A DNA stretch of 64,000 bases from an uncultured Lachnospiraceae bacterium (lineage in GTDB: Bacteria; Bacillota; Clostridia; Lachnospirales; Lachnospiraceae): assembly GCA_947564735.1 (NCBI GenBank), contig CANOEC010000003.1:62001-126000 (forward strand), given 5' to 3'. The notes under the pieces are model-generated. The model was given only the letters and a program-made list of their open reading frames with translations, did no database searches and had not been told where the DNA came from. Both the position numbers and the translations under genes were made by a program. Below, in pieces: positions 27,712 to 36,262 of the stretch (its first letter is position 1; each line of letters starts with the position of its first letter).

Positions 27712-28534
27712 AGCTGATCCTCCCTTCTACCATGACTTTCAGCGTATTGATGCCCTCATGGATGACGGAAATGCGGTTTGCACCCCTTTGGAGGTGGAAA
27801 AACCTCTCCGTCCCGAAATCACACATCTGGTATCTGTCTGCCACCAGTTCATCCATCGCTCCCCTTTCCGTTATGCTGTACGGGATCTGCGTAGTGTCAA
27901 TGACCAACTTATGGTCCGACGGGATGCTGCCTGTATAGGCACCCGTAGCATACAGCCCGTTCTCCACGTAATGCTTCCACACGGGATTGAGACACGGCCC
28001 GAAAATGGTTATCCTGCAGGGGCTATCCTCATTGCTGTCAGAGTCCATTAAAACCGTATTGAACGATTCATCCGCATAAGTATACGGATAACTATAATCG
28101 TAAATTTTCCCGCCTATCATGACCGTGTCCCCATAACGGCTGACGATACGGTAGAACATTCCCTCCGCCGTAAAGCATACCGGGCAGTCAAGCCCGATGC
28201 CCCCGTTCACCTTTTCGCTTTTTTCAAGCCTTGTCAGCCGCACCTGAATGCGGAATGTCTCATCTGTCTGGTAGACAAGCGTCAACGGCATCACACGGGC
28301 AAACCGCGCGAATTCCCGGTAATGGGAATAAGCCCCCGGCTCAGAGAAGAAAATGTGCCCTTCCATCTGCCCCTGCGAAAATATCCCGTCAAGGGCATAA
28401 AAAGAAGTCCCTATCTGTTCATACCGTGTGCTGTCCTCATATCCGAAGCCGCTGACCGTATGGAAGAAGGAGCGTTTCCCGTTCAGATCCCAAGATTCGC
28501 CCCTTCCGTTAACTAATTTAAACTGCCTTATCAT
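27698..28534 (-). CDS. distal tail protein (Dit-like)
   Basis: 278 residues of the phage tail component family: N-terminal FKLVNGRGESWDLNG, then SFYALDGIFSQGQMEGHIFF, and a C-terminal galectin-like part with the GANRISVIHEGINTLKV strand set. It forms the ring linking tail tube to tip. Overlaps the tape measure gene by 4 bp. Confidence 0.82.
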   Translation of the reverse strand: MIRQFKLVNGRGESWDLNGKRSFFHTVSGFGYEDSTRYEQIGTSFYALDGIFSQGQMEGHIFFSEPGAYSHYREFARFARVMPLTLVYQTDETFRIQVRLTRLEKSEKVNGGIGLDCPVCFTAEGMFYRIVSRYGDTVMIGGKIYDYSYPYTYADESFNTVLMDSDSNEDSPCRITIFGPCLNPVWKHYVENGLYATGAYTGSIPSDHKLVIDTTQIPYSITERGAMDELVADRYQMCDFGTERFFHLQRGANRISVIHEGINTLKVMVEGRISYETV

Positions 28535-31500
28535 ACATACGCCTTTCCAAGCTGCCTGTTGATGTCATCTGCCAGTTCTCCGACCAGTGCACCGGAATCA
28601 AGGACTATCTGGCTTCTTGCCATCATGGGCAGATATTTTGTAAGAAGCGCCATCACGGCATCCAGTTTTACCATGCTGCCAGAGCCGGATGGATTACTGC
28701 CACCCGTCTCCATGCTGTTTCCCGGCACAAGCATCCCCGCTAATTCATTCATCGGTGCTGCCAGCTTATAAAGATTTCCTTCAATGCCCTTCCCCAGAAG
28801 GTCAATCATGTCCGGCATGAATGTGTGGAAGTTGGACAGCGGTCCTTTATCCGGCTCGGAAAAGTGCAGAAAGTCCGCTATCGTCCCCGCCACATCCTTC
28901 ACACTGTCCACAAGGCTGCTGATCTTTGATTTGATACCGTCAATCAGCCCGCCGATGATATCCTTGCCCCACTGTAATGCCTGACCGGGCAGACCTTTGA
29001 TAAAGTTGATTGCCCCTTCAAATCCGCTTTTTACTGCATTCGTAATCCCACTCATGGCATTTTTGATGCCGGATAACAGGCTGTTGAATACATTCACCAC
29101 TGCATCCTTAATGCCGCCCATGATACTGATGACCGTAGATTTAATGGCATTCCAGACGGAAGTGATTACTTCTTTTATCGCATTCAGCACGGAACTGACT
29201 GCGGATTTGATGACTTCCCACGCTGCGGTAATGGCGGACTTGATCGCCGCCATAATGGAAATGACCGCGCTCTTTATCGTTTCCCATGCGGCAATGGCCA
29301 CACTCTTGATTGTCTCAATGCAGGAAGATACAGCGGACTTTATGGTCTCCCATGCCGCAATAATAGCTGATTTGATTGCATCCATCACGGAGGTGACTGC
29401 ATCCTTGATGGCGTTCCATGCGGAGGTGACCACATTTTTGATTGCCTCAAGCGCTGAAGATACCGCGCCTTTTATTGCTTCCCATGCCGCCGAAACTGCG
29501 TTCTTTATCGCTTCCATCACGGAAATGACTGTATTTTTGATTCCCTCCCATGCTGAAGACAGGAAAGAACCGATGGCATTGGTGACAGTCTCGATTACAG
29601 ACTGAATCGCCTTCCATACTGTGGAAACCACAGTATGTATCACATTTAAAACGGTAGTGATGATGGTCTTAAAAAACTCAAACCGTGCCACGATCAAATT
29701 CTTGATATCATCCAGCACCGTGGAAAATATATTCTTTATCCCTTCCCACAGGTTTGAAAAGAAGTCCTTGATGCCTCCCCAGATGGTCTCCGCCACACCC
29801 TTTATGCCATTCCATACAGCAGAAAAGAAATCCTTCAGCGCATTCCATATAGCCTCGGTCGCATCCTTTATGGTATTCCATAGGTTAATCCAAAACTCCC
29901 GGAATCCCTCGCAGTTATTCCAGAGCAGCACAAATACGGCTATCAGCGCCGCCACTGCCGCAATGACCAGCGCAATGGGATTGGCAAGCATCACCGCATT
30001 CAGTGCGCCAAAAGCACCTGTCACCACATGGATAGCAGAGCCGATTGCCGGAAGGATGCTTAAGACCGTCCCGATGGCGCTGATGATTTTTCCAACGATA
30101 ATAAGGACAGGGGCAGTTGCCGCCACCACCAACGCGATAGTCGCTATGGTCTTTTTCTGCCCTTCATCAAGGCTGTTCAGCTTATCCACAAACCCCTGCA
30201 CCCATGTGACGATCTGGCGGATGGCTGGCATGAGGATTTCACCAAAGGAAATGGCAAGCTCCTGCAGCTGGCTTTTTAGGATGGTAAGCTGCCCGGCAAG
30301 GTTATCCTGCATGGTAGCCGCCATCTCCGCAGACTTTCCGTCACAGGCCGCAATAGCTCCTGTAACCTTCTCAATATCCGCAGGAGCGGCATTCATGAGG
30401 GCAAGGAAGCCGGACATGGCATTTTTTCCCACAAGGGTTTCTGCCGCCGCTGCTTTCTCGGATTCCGACAGTCTTGAAAATGCGCCCCTGCAATCTGCAA
30501 GGATATCGCTTAAGTTCCTCATGCTCCCATCCGCATTGGTGGTCGCAATAGTTACCTCACCGATGTTTCCTCCGCATATCTTCACTTCCCCGGCAAGGTT
30601 GTTCATAATGGTGCGGAGTGCCGTGCCAGCCTGTGTGGATTTAATTCCCGCATTCCCCATCAGCCCGATGGCTGCCGCCGTATCCTCTGCCGAAAATCCC
30701 AATGCCCCGGCTATGGGCGCACAGTATTTGAAGGTTTCACCCATCATGGATACATTGGTATTGGCATTACTGCTTGCCGCCGCAAGGATATCCGCAAAAT
30801 GCCCGGAATCCGCAGCTGTCAGCCCAAATGCGGTCAGGGCATCCGTAACAATATCCGATGTAGTTGCAAGGTCTTCCCCGGATGCCGCCGCAAGATTCAT
30901 GATTCCCTCAATGCCAGAGAGCATATCCGAGGTTTTCCACCCTGCCATTGCCATGTAGTTCATGGCCTCTGCTGCTTCAGATGCGGAGAACTTGGTCTTT
31001 GCGCCCATCTCCCTTGCCTTATCCCGGAGGGCATCGAAGTCACTCCCCGTTGCCCCGGAAACCGCTGCCACCTGACTCATGGCAGAATCAAAGTCTGCTG
31101 CCGTCTTTACCGCCGCCGTCCCAAGCCCTGCAACCATGCCTGTCACAGGCATCAGCTTTGTCCCGGCATTGGAAATGCCGTCACCGAGGGTTTTCATCTT
31201 CTCCCCCGTTGCCGCAAGTTTCTGTAATGCCACACCAGAACGCGCCGCCTGTGTTTCCAGCTGTTTCAGTTTCTGTTCCGTTTCTGCGATTTCCCTCTGC
31301 AGCCCGTCATACTGGTCCTGTGTAATAGCCCCCTTTTCCAGCTGTTCATTCGCCTGTCTGCTTGCTTCTTTTAGCTGCGATAATTTATTCTTCGTTTCCT
31401 CAACCGCCTGTGCAAGAAGCCTGTGCTTTTGGGACAGCAGTTCCGTATTGCCGGGATCAAGTTTTAACAGCCTCTCCACATCCCTGAGCTGCGACTGCGT

Positions 31501-31599
31501 AGTGCGGATTTCACTGTTTACGCTTTTTAAGGCTACGGTCAGTTTTGACGTATCTCCCCCGATTTCTACCGTTATCCCCTGTATCCTGCTGTTTCCCAA
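28531..31599 (-). CDS. tail tape measure protein
   Basis: About 1022 residues. It sets tail length and is ejected with the DNA. N-terminal coiled coils (residues about 20-130) precede a TP901-type tape measure core (FDSAMSQVAAVSGATG, FSASEAAEAMNYMAMAGW, GIKSTQAGTALRTIM), two hydrophobic stretches (TIALVVAATAPVLIIVGKI and the following ALVIAAVAALIAVFVLL), 23 in-register 11-residue repeats, and the typical end (DFLHFSEPDKGPLSNFHTF). The TTG at 31599 is chosen because AAAGGAGG lies 8 nt upstream; the frame extends to 31626, but that extension itself encodes the SD. Confidence 0.93.
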   Translation of the reverse strand: MGNSRIQGITVEIGGDTSKLTVALKSVNSEIRTTQSQLRDVERLLKLDPGNTELLSQKHRLLAQAVEETKNKLSQLKEASRQANEQLEKGAITQDQYDGLQREIAETEQKLKQLETQAARSGVALQKLAATGEKMKTLGDGISNAGTKLMPVTGMVAGLGTAAVKTAADFDSAMSQVAAVSGATGSDFDALRDKAREMGAKTKFSASEAAEAMNYMAMAGWKTSDMLSGIEGIMNLAAASGEDLATTSDIVTDALTAFGLTAADSGHFADILAAASSNANTNVSMMGETFKYCAPIAGALGFSAEDTAAAIGLMGNAGIKSTQAGTALRTIMNNLAGEVKICGGNIGEVTIATTNADGSMRNLSDILADCRGAFSRLSESEKAAAAETLVGKNAMSGFLALMNAAPADIEKVTGAIAACDGKSAEMAATMQDNLAGQLTILKSQLQELAISFGEILMPAIRQIVTWVQGFVDKLNSLDEGQKKTIATIALVVAATAPVLIIVGKIISAIGTVLSILPAIGSAIHVVTGAFGALNAVMLANPIALVIAAVAALIAVFVLLWNNCEGFREFWINLWNTIKDATEAIWNALKDFFSAVWNGIKGVAETIWGGIKDFFSNLWEGIKNIFSTVLDDIKNLIVARFEFFKTIITTVLNVIHTVVSTVWKAIQSVIETVTNAIGSFLSSAWEGIKNTVISVMEAIKNAVSAAWEAIKGAVSSALEAIKNVVTSAWNAIKDAVTSVMDAIKSAIIAAWETIKSAVSSCIETIKSVAIAAWETIKSAVISIMAAIKSAITAAWEVIKSAVSSVLNAIKEVITSVWNAIKSTVISIMGGIKDAVVNVFNSLLSGIKNAMSGITNAVKSGFEGAINFIKGLPGQALQWGKDIIGGLIDGIKSKISSLVDSVKDVAGTIADFLHFSEPDKGPLSNFHTFMPDMIDLLGKGIEGNLYKLAAPMNELAGMLVPGNSMETGGSNPSGSGSMVKLDAVMALLTKYLPMMARSQIVLDSGALVGELADDINRQLGKAYV
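29107..29865 (-). repeat. 23 tandem 33-bp (11-residue) repeats in the tape measure gene
   Basis: Unit of the type SAVSSAWEAIK, in perfect 11-residue register for 23 copies, with Trp or Met/Leu alternating at position 8 and Lys mostly at 11. Hendecad spacing predicts a long straight coiled coil. Confidence 0.85.
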
Positions 31600-31716
31600 A
31601 CTTCCCGCCTCCTTTTTGCACAGCAAAAAAAGGACATCCCTGCCCCTTTAAAAAATATTCTGTCTATATGGGTACCATATATCGTTTTATCTGACGGATG
31701 ATTTTCACTGCCATGT

Positions 31717-32255
31717 TCAGAATCTGTCCATATCCTCCTGTGTGGCAATCGTGGCATATTTATATCCGTCATTCACACTCTCCGCATACATATCATTGAT
31801 GAGTCCTATCGACAATAACTCCAAATCCGCCATCGAAAGTCCTAACTGGACACACCGCAGGAGGAACAATGGCGTTGTCATTTCACGCTCTGTCGGACGA
31901 AGTTTTTTTTAGCCTCTACGTCTGTCTGGACATTCAGCCCCCATAATTCAATCAGCTGCGGAAGAACCTGATAAATGGAAAAGGTATTAAAATTATCGAG
32001 CCACTCCTCCGTCGTATCCGGGATTTCAGGGGTTGCGTGTTTCGCCATAACAAAAGCGATGTTCTCAAACATTTCAAGTGAAAACAGGTCGAGGTTCGAT
32101 CCGTCTTCTTCCTCACTGCCGATGCTTTTCTCAAGACTGTTCAGATCCTTATAGATATCCCTTTGGAATTTCAGGCGGTAAATGCGGGGGATCGCCGCAG
32201 ATGCCTTAAATTTTACCATCTGCCCGTCAATTTCAATATCTTTTATAATGCTCAT
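31717..32255 (-). CDS. tail assembly chaperone, long form by -1 frameshift
   Basis: Predicted fusion of the 125-residue chaperone with a 60-residue extension in the -1 frame. Slippage at A_AAA_AAC (31,904-31,910) joins ...DVEAKKK to LRPTEREMTTPLFLLRCVQL and ends in ATQEDMDRF at the TGA 31717-31719. The extension matches the T-domain style of gpGT proteins (TQEDxDxF end). It accounts for the otherwise empty stretch before the tape measure gene. An ATG (MTTPLF) overlapping the short-form stop is an alternative for separate translation. Confidence 0.75.
31878..32255 (-). CDS. tail assembly chaperone, short form (gpG-like)
   Basis: 125 residues from the ATG at 32255 (GGAAGG upstream), mostly helical: FKASAAIPRIYRLKFQRDIY, then FENIAFVMAKHA. 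Position between major tail protein and tape measure is that of gpG. It coats the tape measure before tube assembly. Confidence 0.85.
   Translation of the reverse strand: MSIIKDIEIDGQMVKFKASAAIPRIYRLKFQRDIYKDLNSLEKSIGSEEEDGSNLDLFSLEMFENIAFVMAKHATPEIPDTTEEWLDNFNTFSIYQVLPQLIELWGLNVQTDVEAKKNFVRQSVK
31903..31910 (-). promoter_or_regulatory. programmed -1 ribosomal frameshift site
   Basis: Eight A in the coding strand followed by C give the heptamer A_AAA_AAC in the correct frame at the end of the short chaperone. The same heptamer class is used in many siphophage tail chaperone genes. Confidence 0.75.
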
Positions 32256-32268
32256 TCTTTCCTTCCTC

Positions 32269-32904
32269 CTATGACTCTTTATTTTCATCTGATGCTGCTG
32301 TCTGTTTCTTGGCTGCACGGAAAGCCGGGGCAGCTGCCGCCTGTGACGGCTGGTATACCTCGCTGTACCAGTTAGTGTAGACTTCCTCCGTTGTGGCATC
32401 CCCGGTCTTTGCCTTGACATACCCGCTTGCCAGCGGCCTTGCCTTGATGGTCAGCTTTTCCGTCTGCACCTCCTTGTCCTCCTCATTGGTCTTGGAAGCA
32501 ATGGTCGGACGGGAAGCGGAACAGTTATACATAACATGGCGGATTTTACGGACATCGCCGTCAAACTCAAACAGCAGGGCAAAACTGCCTGTCTCGCTGT
32601 TGGCGTTCTCCACAAGCACATGGTTGGAATCCGCCTCCTCTTTCAGAATATCCGCGCGGAAACTTTCCGGGATCATCGCCAGTTCCAGATCACCGTCATA
32701 CCCTTGATTGTTATTGATTACATAATACTCAATGCCATCGGCATAAAAGCTCTCCGGCTCGCCTGTCGGATCAAGGCTGATGGATACTGCGCCCGGCATC
32801 GGCACAGGCGCGGCATACGATACCGTTCCGTCCTCCGCAGCCGTAATCGCCGCATAATGGACATTGCAGATATTGAATTTTACTTTGTTTTTCTTGCCGT
32901 TCAT
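32269..32904 (-). CDS. major tail tube protein
   Basis: 211 residues of the phi13-type major tail family: FNICNVHYAAITA, then GAVSISLDPTGEPESFYADGIEYY and GYDGDLELAMIPESFR. It polymerises into the tail tube. The ATG at 32904 has GGAGG 7 nt upstream. The C-terminus is Ala/Gln-rich and probably flexible. Confidence 0.88.
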   Translation of the reverse strand: MNGKKNKVKFNICNVHYAAITAAEDGTVSYAAPVPMPGAVSISLDPTGEPESFYADGIEYYVINNNQGYDGDLELAMIPESFRADILKEEADSNHVLVENANSETGSFALLFEFDGDVRKIRHVMYNCSASRPTIASKTNEEDKEVQTEKLTIKARPLASGYVKAKTGDATTEEVYTNWYSEVYQPSQAAAAPAFRAAKKQTAASDENKES

Positions 32905-32906
32905 GA

Positions 32907-33224
32907 TCATACCTCCATTTCATAAAGCACCTCGTACAGATTTTCCGTCTCAATCCATACCTCGCTTTTGGCATAAAAAATGCCATGCCCCTCAAGCACA
33001 GCTTCAATTCTTGTTTCCAGTTTTACATCCTTCAAATCGGTATAAACCTCAATATCCAGATGGTTTATCTTAAAATACGGCTTGCCGTCTGCCGAAAAAT
33101 TATCAGCTCTCGGATAAAGGAACACCGCAAAAGGCGGCTCCGGGGACTCCCCTTCCGCAAAATGATGATATGCAAAAGGAATCCCCGTCTCAGCCATCAT
33201 TTCCATCACTTCCTGATGTGTCAT
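32907..33224 (-). CDS. tail terminator-like protein
   Basis: 105 residues, a compact alpha/beta protein (FAVFLYPRADNFSADG, INHLDIEVYTDLKD) in the usual position of the tail terminator between gp10-like and major tail genes. It overlaps the neighbour upstream by 4 bp. Assignment rests mainly on order and size. Confidence 0.65.
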   Translation of the reverse strand: MTHQEVMEMMAETGIPFAYHHFAEGESPEPPFAVFLYPRADNFSADGKPYFKINHLDIEVYTDLKDVKLETRIEAVLEGHGIFYAKSEVWIETENLYEVLYEMEV

Positions 33225-33598
33225 TTCGACAGCCCCCTCTCTACCATTTCACGCAACTGTTTTATGCCCCTCTGCTCAGCCGGCTCAATGTGCGGGATGG
33301 CTGCAGCCCTGCCTCCGCCCCTTTTCGCATGACCCTTTTCCAACAGGTGCGTCAGCTGGTATCGGTTTTTGCTGTGTACCGCCACGGTCATCCCGGCTGA
33401 ATTTTCATCCAGTTTGGTAACAGTAAAACTCTTTTTATATTTTCCCGTCCGCTTCGGGGCATGGGCAGAGATATCTTCCTTTACCGTCTCCCCGGTCTCC
33501 TTTACGGCTTTCTTTATCATCTCTGAAGAGGCATCCGCATATTCCAGAAGCCCTTTCATGATATCGTCTGCCATACTGTTAACGCCCGTTCTCCGCAT
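33221..33598 (-). CDS. HK97 gp10-like tail completion protein
   Basis: 125 residues matching the HK97 gp10 family: DISAHAPKRTGKYKKSFTV and HLLEKGHAKRGGGR. It finishes the tail-side connector. GGGAGG lies before the ATG at 33598; an internal Met (MADDIM) is possible. It overlaps the upstream gene by 20 bp. Confidence 0.85.
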   Translation of the reverse strand: MRRTGVNSMADDIMKGLLEYADASSEMIKKAVKETGETVKEDISAHAPKRTGKYKKSFTVTKLDENSAGMTVAVHSKNRYQLTHLLEKGHAKRGGGRAAAIPHIEPAEQRGIKQLREMVERGLSK

Positions 33599-33932
33599 AC
33601 TGCTGCCTCCCTGTCCCCGCTGTCCTGATCTTCAGCATTTTATTCCGATACTGCACATTATCCACAAAAGAAATATTGTAAATCTTATCCCGGAAAATAA
33701 TTCTGTAATGTTCCGAGTCCAATACCGACAGCTTCCTGCAGTACCGCACGGAAAACACAATCTCATCCTGTGAATTTGTCTGTGCCGCCGCCCAATATTC
33801 ATTCCCGGACAGCCCGTTCACATAGGCATAACACCTGTAATAATCCTCCCACGCAAGGATACGGTTTCCATGTTTGTCATTTCCTGCCGTACTTTTCTGG
33901 ATGATGATGCGTTCCCCCATCATGCTTATCAT
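33579..33932 (-). CDS. head-tail adaptor (head closure protein)
   Basis: 117 residues, beta-rich, starting MISMMGERIIIQKSTAGND, with WEDYYRCYAYVNGLSG and DSEHYRIIFRDKIYNI, as in SPP1 gp16-type closure proteins. GGGAGG precedes the ATG; stop and start of adjacent genes touch. Confidence 0.82.
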   Translation of the reverse strand: MISMMGERIIIQKSTAGNDKHGNRILAWEDYYRCYAYVNGLSGNEYWAAAQTNSQDEIVFSVRYCRKLSVLDSEHYRIIFRDKIYNISFVDNVQYRNKMLKIRTAGTGRQQYAENGR

Positions 33933-34207
33933 CAGAACACCTCCCCACGCAGTCCGCCGAGCATTGCCCGGAGTGTCAGCATCAGTTCCCCATGTTCCGC
34001 TTCCTCCCTGTGTTCATATAGGTACGCTGCCGCATACATGACCGCTGTCCGTACCGTCTCATTTTCTGCGAAACCGTCCATACTGTCCGCCCGCAGGATA
34101 TCCTGACACATCTTTTCCGCAGTCCGGATAAGCGTTCTTATCAGGCCGTTATCATCCGGGTAATCCACACGGAGATATTTTTTCATTTTTGCAAGCGTAA
34201 CAATCAT
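33932..34207 (-). CDS. head-tail connector (Gp6-like)
   Basis: 91 residues, helical, starting MIVTLAKMKKYLRVDYPDDN, typical of the DNA-packaging/connector family that sits on the portal after filling. A perfect 8-bp hairpin GGCATCCC/GGGATGCC (34,231-34,251) separates it from the capsid gene. Confidence 0.85.
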   Translation of the reverse strand: MIVTLAKMKKYLRVDYPDDNGLIRTLIRTAEKMCQDILRADSMDGFAENETVRTAVMYAAAYLYEHREEAEHGELMLTLRAMLGGLRGEVF

Positions 34208-34260
34208 ACAGATGTCTCCTTTTCAGAGAAGGCATCCCTGACCGGGATGCCCCATATTTA

Positions 34261-35466
34261 TCAGGACGTTTTCGCCTTAATATCAAGCGTCTTGACCGCC
34301 TCGGAAAGAATCAGCTTGCCGTCCACACGCTCAGACGCAAGAAAGCCGACCTGTCCCGTGGTTGCAAACAATTCGTTAAGCCTCTTGAAGCTCCTGCCCT
34401 GACGGTCAGCAATCCAGTAATGGCTGTAGTCACCAAATGCCATGACACGGTTTCCCGCAGCAATCTCCGGCACATAAATGGATGTGCGGTAAGGACGGTT
34501 CAAAATCCTGTCCGGCTCCCCCTCCCTTACGGAAGGCTGCCAGATATAATTCCCGTTCCCATCCTTCAGCTTGCGGATTGCCTTGACGGTGGAATCATTT
34601 AGCAGCCATACCGCCTTATTGCGGTAAGGCGCGCGGAGGCTGTAATACAGATCCATCACATCATCAAACGTGATATTGGTACTGGTCGCAGTCACTCCCG
34701 TTTCTGCCCCGGCGGCAGTATCGAAAAGGCCTGTCGGTTTGCCCTTTCCGTCACCGACAAAAAACGCCTCCTCTTCCTTTGTCCCGATTCTTCTTCCGAA
34801 CTCCTTTGAAATATACTGCTCAATACTGAATACGGAATCATTCAGGAGTTCATCGGAAACCTTGATCATCGTAGCCAGCTTATAGGCGCTGATCGATGTC
34901 TGCCCGAAGCTGTCATCGCTCTCGGGGAACTGTCCGCCCTCATCAATCCATGCCGCTTCTCCCTTAGAAGTGACAATCGGGATCTTGCGGTCACCGCTTG
35001 CCGTCCTGATCACCGTTGCAAGGCTGCGGAAAAACACTTCATCCTCAAGTGCCTCCACCAGCTTCTTCTCGTACTCGTCCGGCACAAGGTAGCCGCCCTC
35101 GGAATCCGTGCCGATGGAAAGGGCATTCTGGACGTCATAAGAAAGTTTGTTTCTCATGCCGTTCCAGAATGCCCTCCTGTACTCCTCCGAAGCCCTTCCT
35201 TTCTTCTCCTCTCCGTCCATGCCTGTATCCGGCTTCCCGACAATCGGCGTAGAAGTTGCCTTTGCAAGCTCCGCATCAATAAGCGCCTGTCTTTCCAGAC
35301 GGTCAATCTCCTTTCCCAAGCTGACCACATCCGCCTCCATGCGGTCATAGGTTTCCGCATCCTCTGCAGGCAGAAGCCCAGACTCGTTTCTTTTGCTGTC
35401 AAGGAACGCCTTCGCCGCCTCCCATGCCTTTGCGCGTTTCTCTTTCAGTTCTAAAATCTTACTCAT
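34261..35466 (-). CDS. major capsid protein, HK97 fold
   Basis: 401 residues. The first ~95 are a charged coiled-coil delta domain (ILELKEKRAKAWEAAKAFL) that probably serves as internal scaffold and is cut off. The HK97 core follows (LSIGTDSEGGYLVPDEYEKK, FRSLATVIRT, GKPTGLFDTAAGAETG). No separate scaffold gene is present, as expected. The protease gene is directly upstream. Confidence 0.95.
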   Translation of the reverse strand: MSKILELKEKRAKAWEAAKAFLDSKRNESGLLPAEDAETYDRMEADVVSLGKEIDRLERQALIDAELAKATSTPIVGKPDTGMDGEEKKGRASEEYRRAFWNGMRNKLSYDVQNALSIGTDSEGGYLVPDEYEKKLVEALEDEVFFRSLATVIRTASGDRKIPIVTSKGEAAWIDEGGQFPESDDSFGQTSISAYKLATMIKVSDELLNDSVFSIEQYISKEFGRRIGTKEEEAFFVGDGKGKPTGLFDTAAGAETGVTATSTNITFDDVMDLYYSLRAPYRNKAVWLLNDSTVKAIRKLKDGNGNYIWQPSVREGEPDRILNRPYRTSIYVPEIAAGNRVMAFGDYSHYWIADRQGRSFKRLNELFATTGQVGFLASERVDGKLILSEAVKTLDIKAKTS

Positions 35467-35479
35467 AATGGTTGCCCTC

Positions 35480-36262
35480 CTAATATTTCAAGAGACTCAG
35501 TCTCTTGTCTAACTGATTGATGGGTACTGTTTTTTCCTCTGCCACTTTGGAAAGGAACGAATCACTCACGGCTTTTTGGGAATACAAAAGGGAATCCTGC
35601 CGGAATGCAGTTTCCTTTTCCCTGCCATCCCCGTTTTTCTCCCCGCCTTTCCCATCCTGCCCTTCTCCGCTTTCCTCCGGCGGCTTTTCAGGCTTCGCGG
35701 AATCTTCCTCCCCGCCAAAGAGAATCCTGTCAGCAAACCCAAGTTCCACCGCTTTCTTGGCATTAAACCAAGTTTCATCGTCCATCATATGGGACAGCTT
35801 CACACGGTTAAGCCCCGTCTTCTGCTCGTAGGCATTCAGGATGGACTCCTTAACCTCGTTTAACATACCGATTGCCTTCTCCATATCCCTCGCTTCACCA
35901 AACGCTATGGTTGCCGGATTATGGATCATCATCATTGCAACGGGCGACACAACGACCGTATCCCCTGCCATCGCAATCACGGATGCTGCCGAAGCCGCCA
36001 GCCCGTCAATCTTGACGGTTACCTGTCCCTTATAGTCACGGAGCATGTTATAGATTTGCGCCGCCGCGAACACATCCCCGCCCGGGGAATTGATCCAGAC
36101 AGTGATGTTCCCCTGCCCGGCATTCAGCTCATCCTTGAACAGCTTCGGGGTTACTTCATCCCCATACCATGTTTCATCAGAAATTTCCCCATTTAAAAAG
36201 AGCGTCCTCTCCGTATCGGGAACGCCCTCATTTTTTACCCAGTTCCAAAACTTCCGTTTCAT
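35480..36262 (-). CDS. ClpP-like prohead protease
   Basis: 260 residues with a ClpP/crotonase-type Ser protease fold: INSPGGDVFAAAQIYNML, catalytic Ser in GLAASAASVIAMAG, catalytic His in MMMIHNPAT. The C-terminal ~80 residues are charged and low in complexity. It trims the capsid delta domain. Overlaps the portal gene by 4 bp. Confidence 0.93.
   Translation of the reverse strand: MKRKFWNWVKNEGVPDTERTLFLNGEISDETWYGDEVTPKLFKDELNAGQGNITVWINSPGGDVFAAAQIYNMLRDYKGQVTVKIDGLAASAASVIAMAGDTVVVSPVAMMMIHNPATIAFGEARDMEKAIGMLNEVKESILNAYEQKTGLNRVKLSHMMDDETWFNAKKAVELGFADRILFGGEEDSAKPEKPPEESGEGQDGKGGEKNGDGREKETAFRQDSLLYSQKAVSDSFLSKVAEEKTVPINQLDKRLSLLKY

Noticed and set aside
29621-30958. A 445-residue rightward open frame
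   Set aside because: It lies wholly antisense to the tape measure gene; its composition mirrors that gene's codon bias and it has no start signal.
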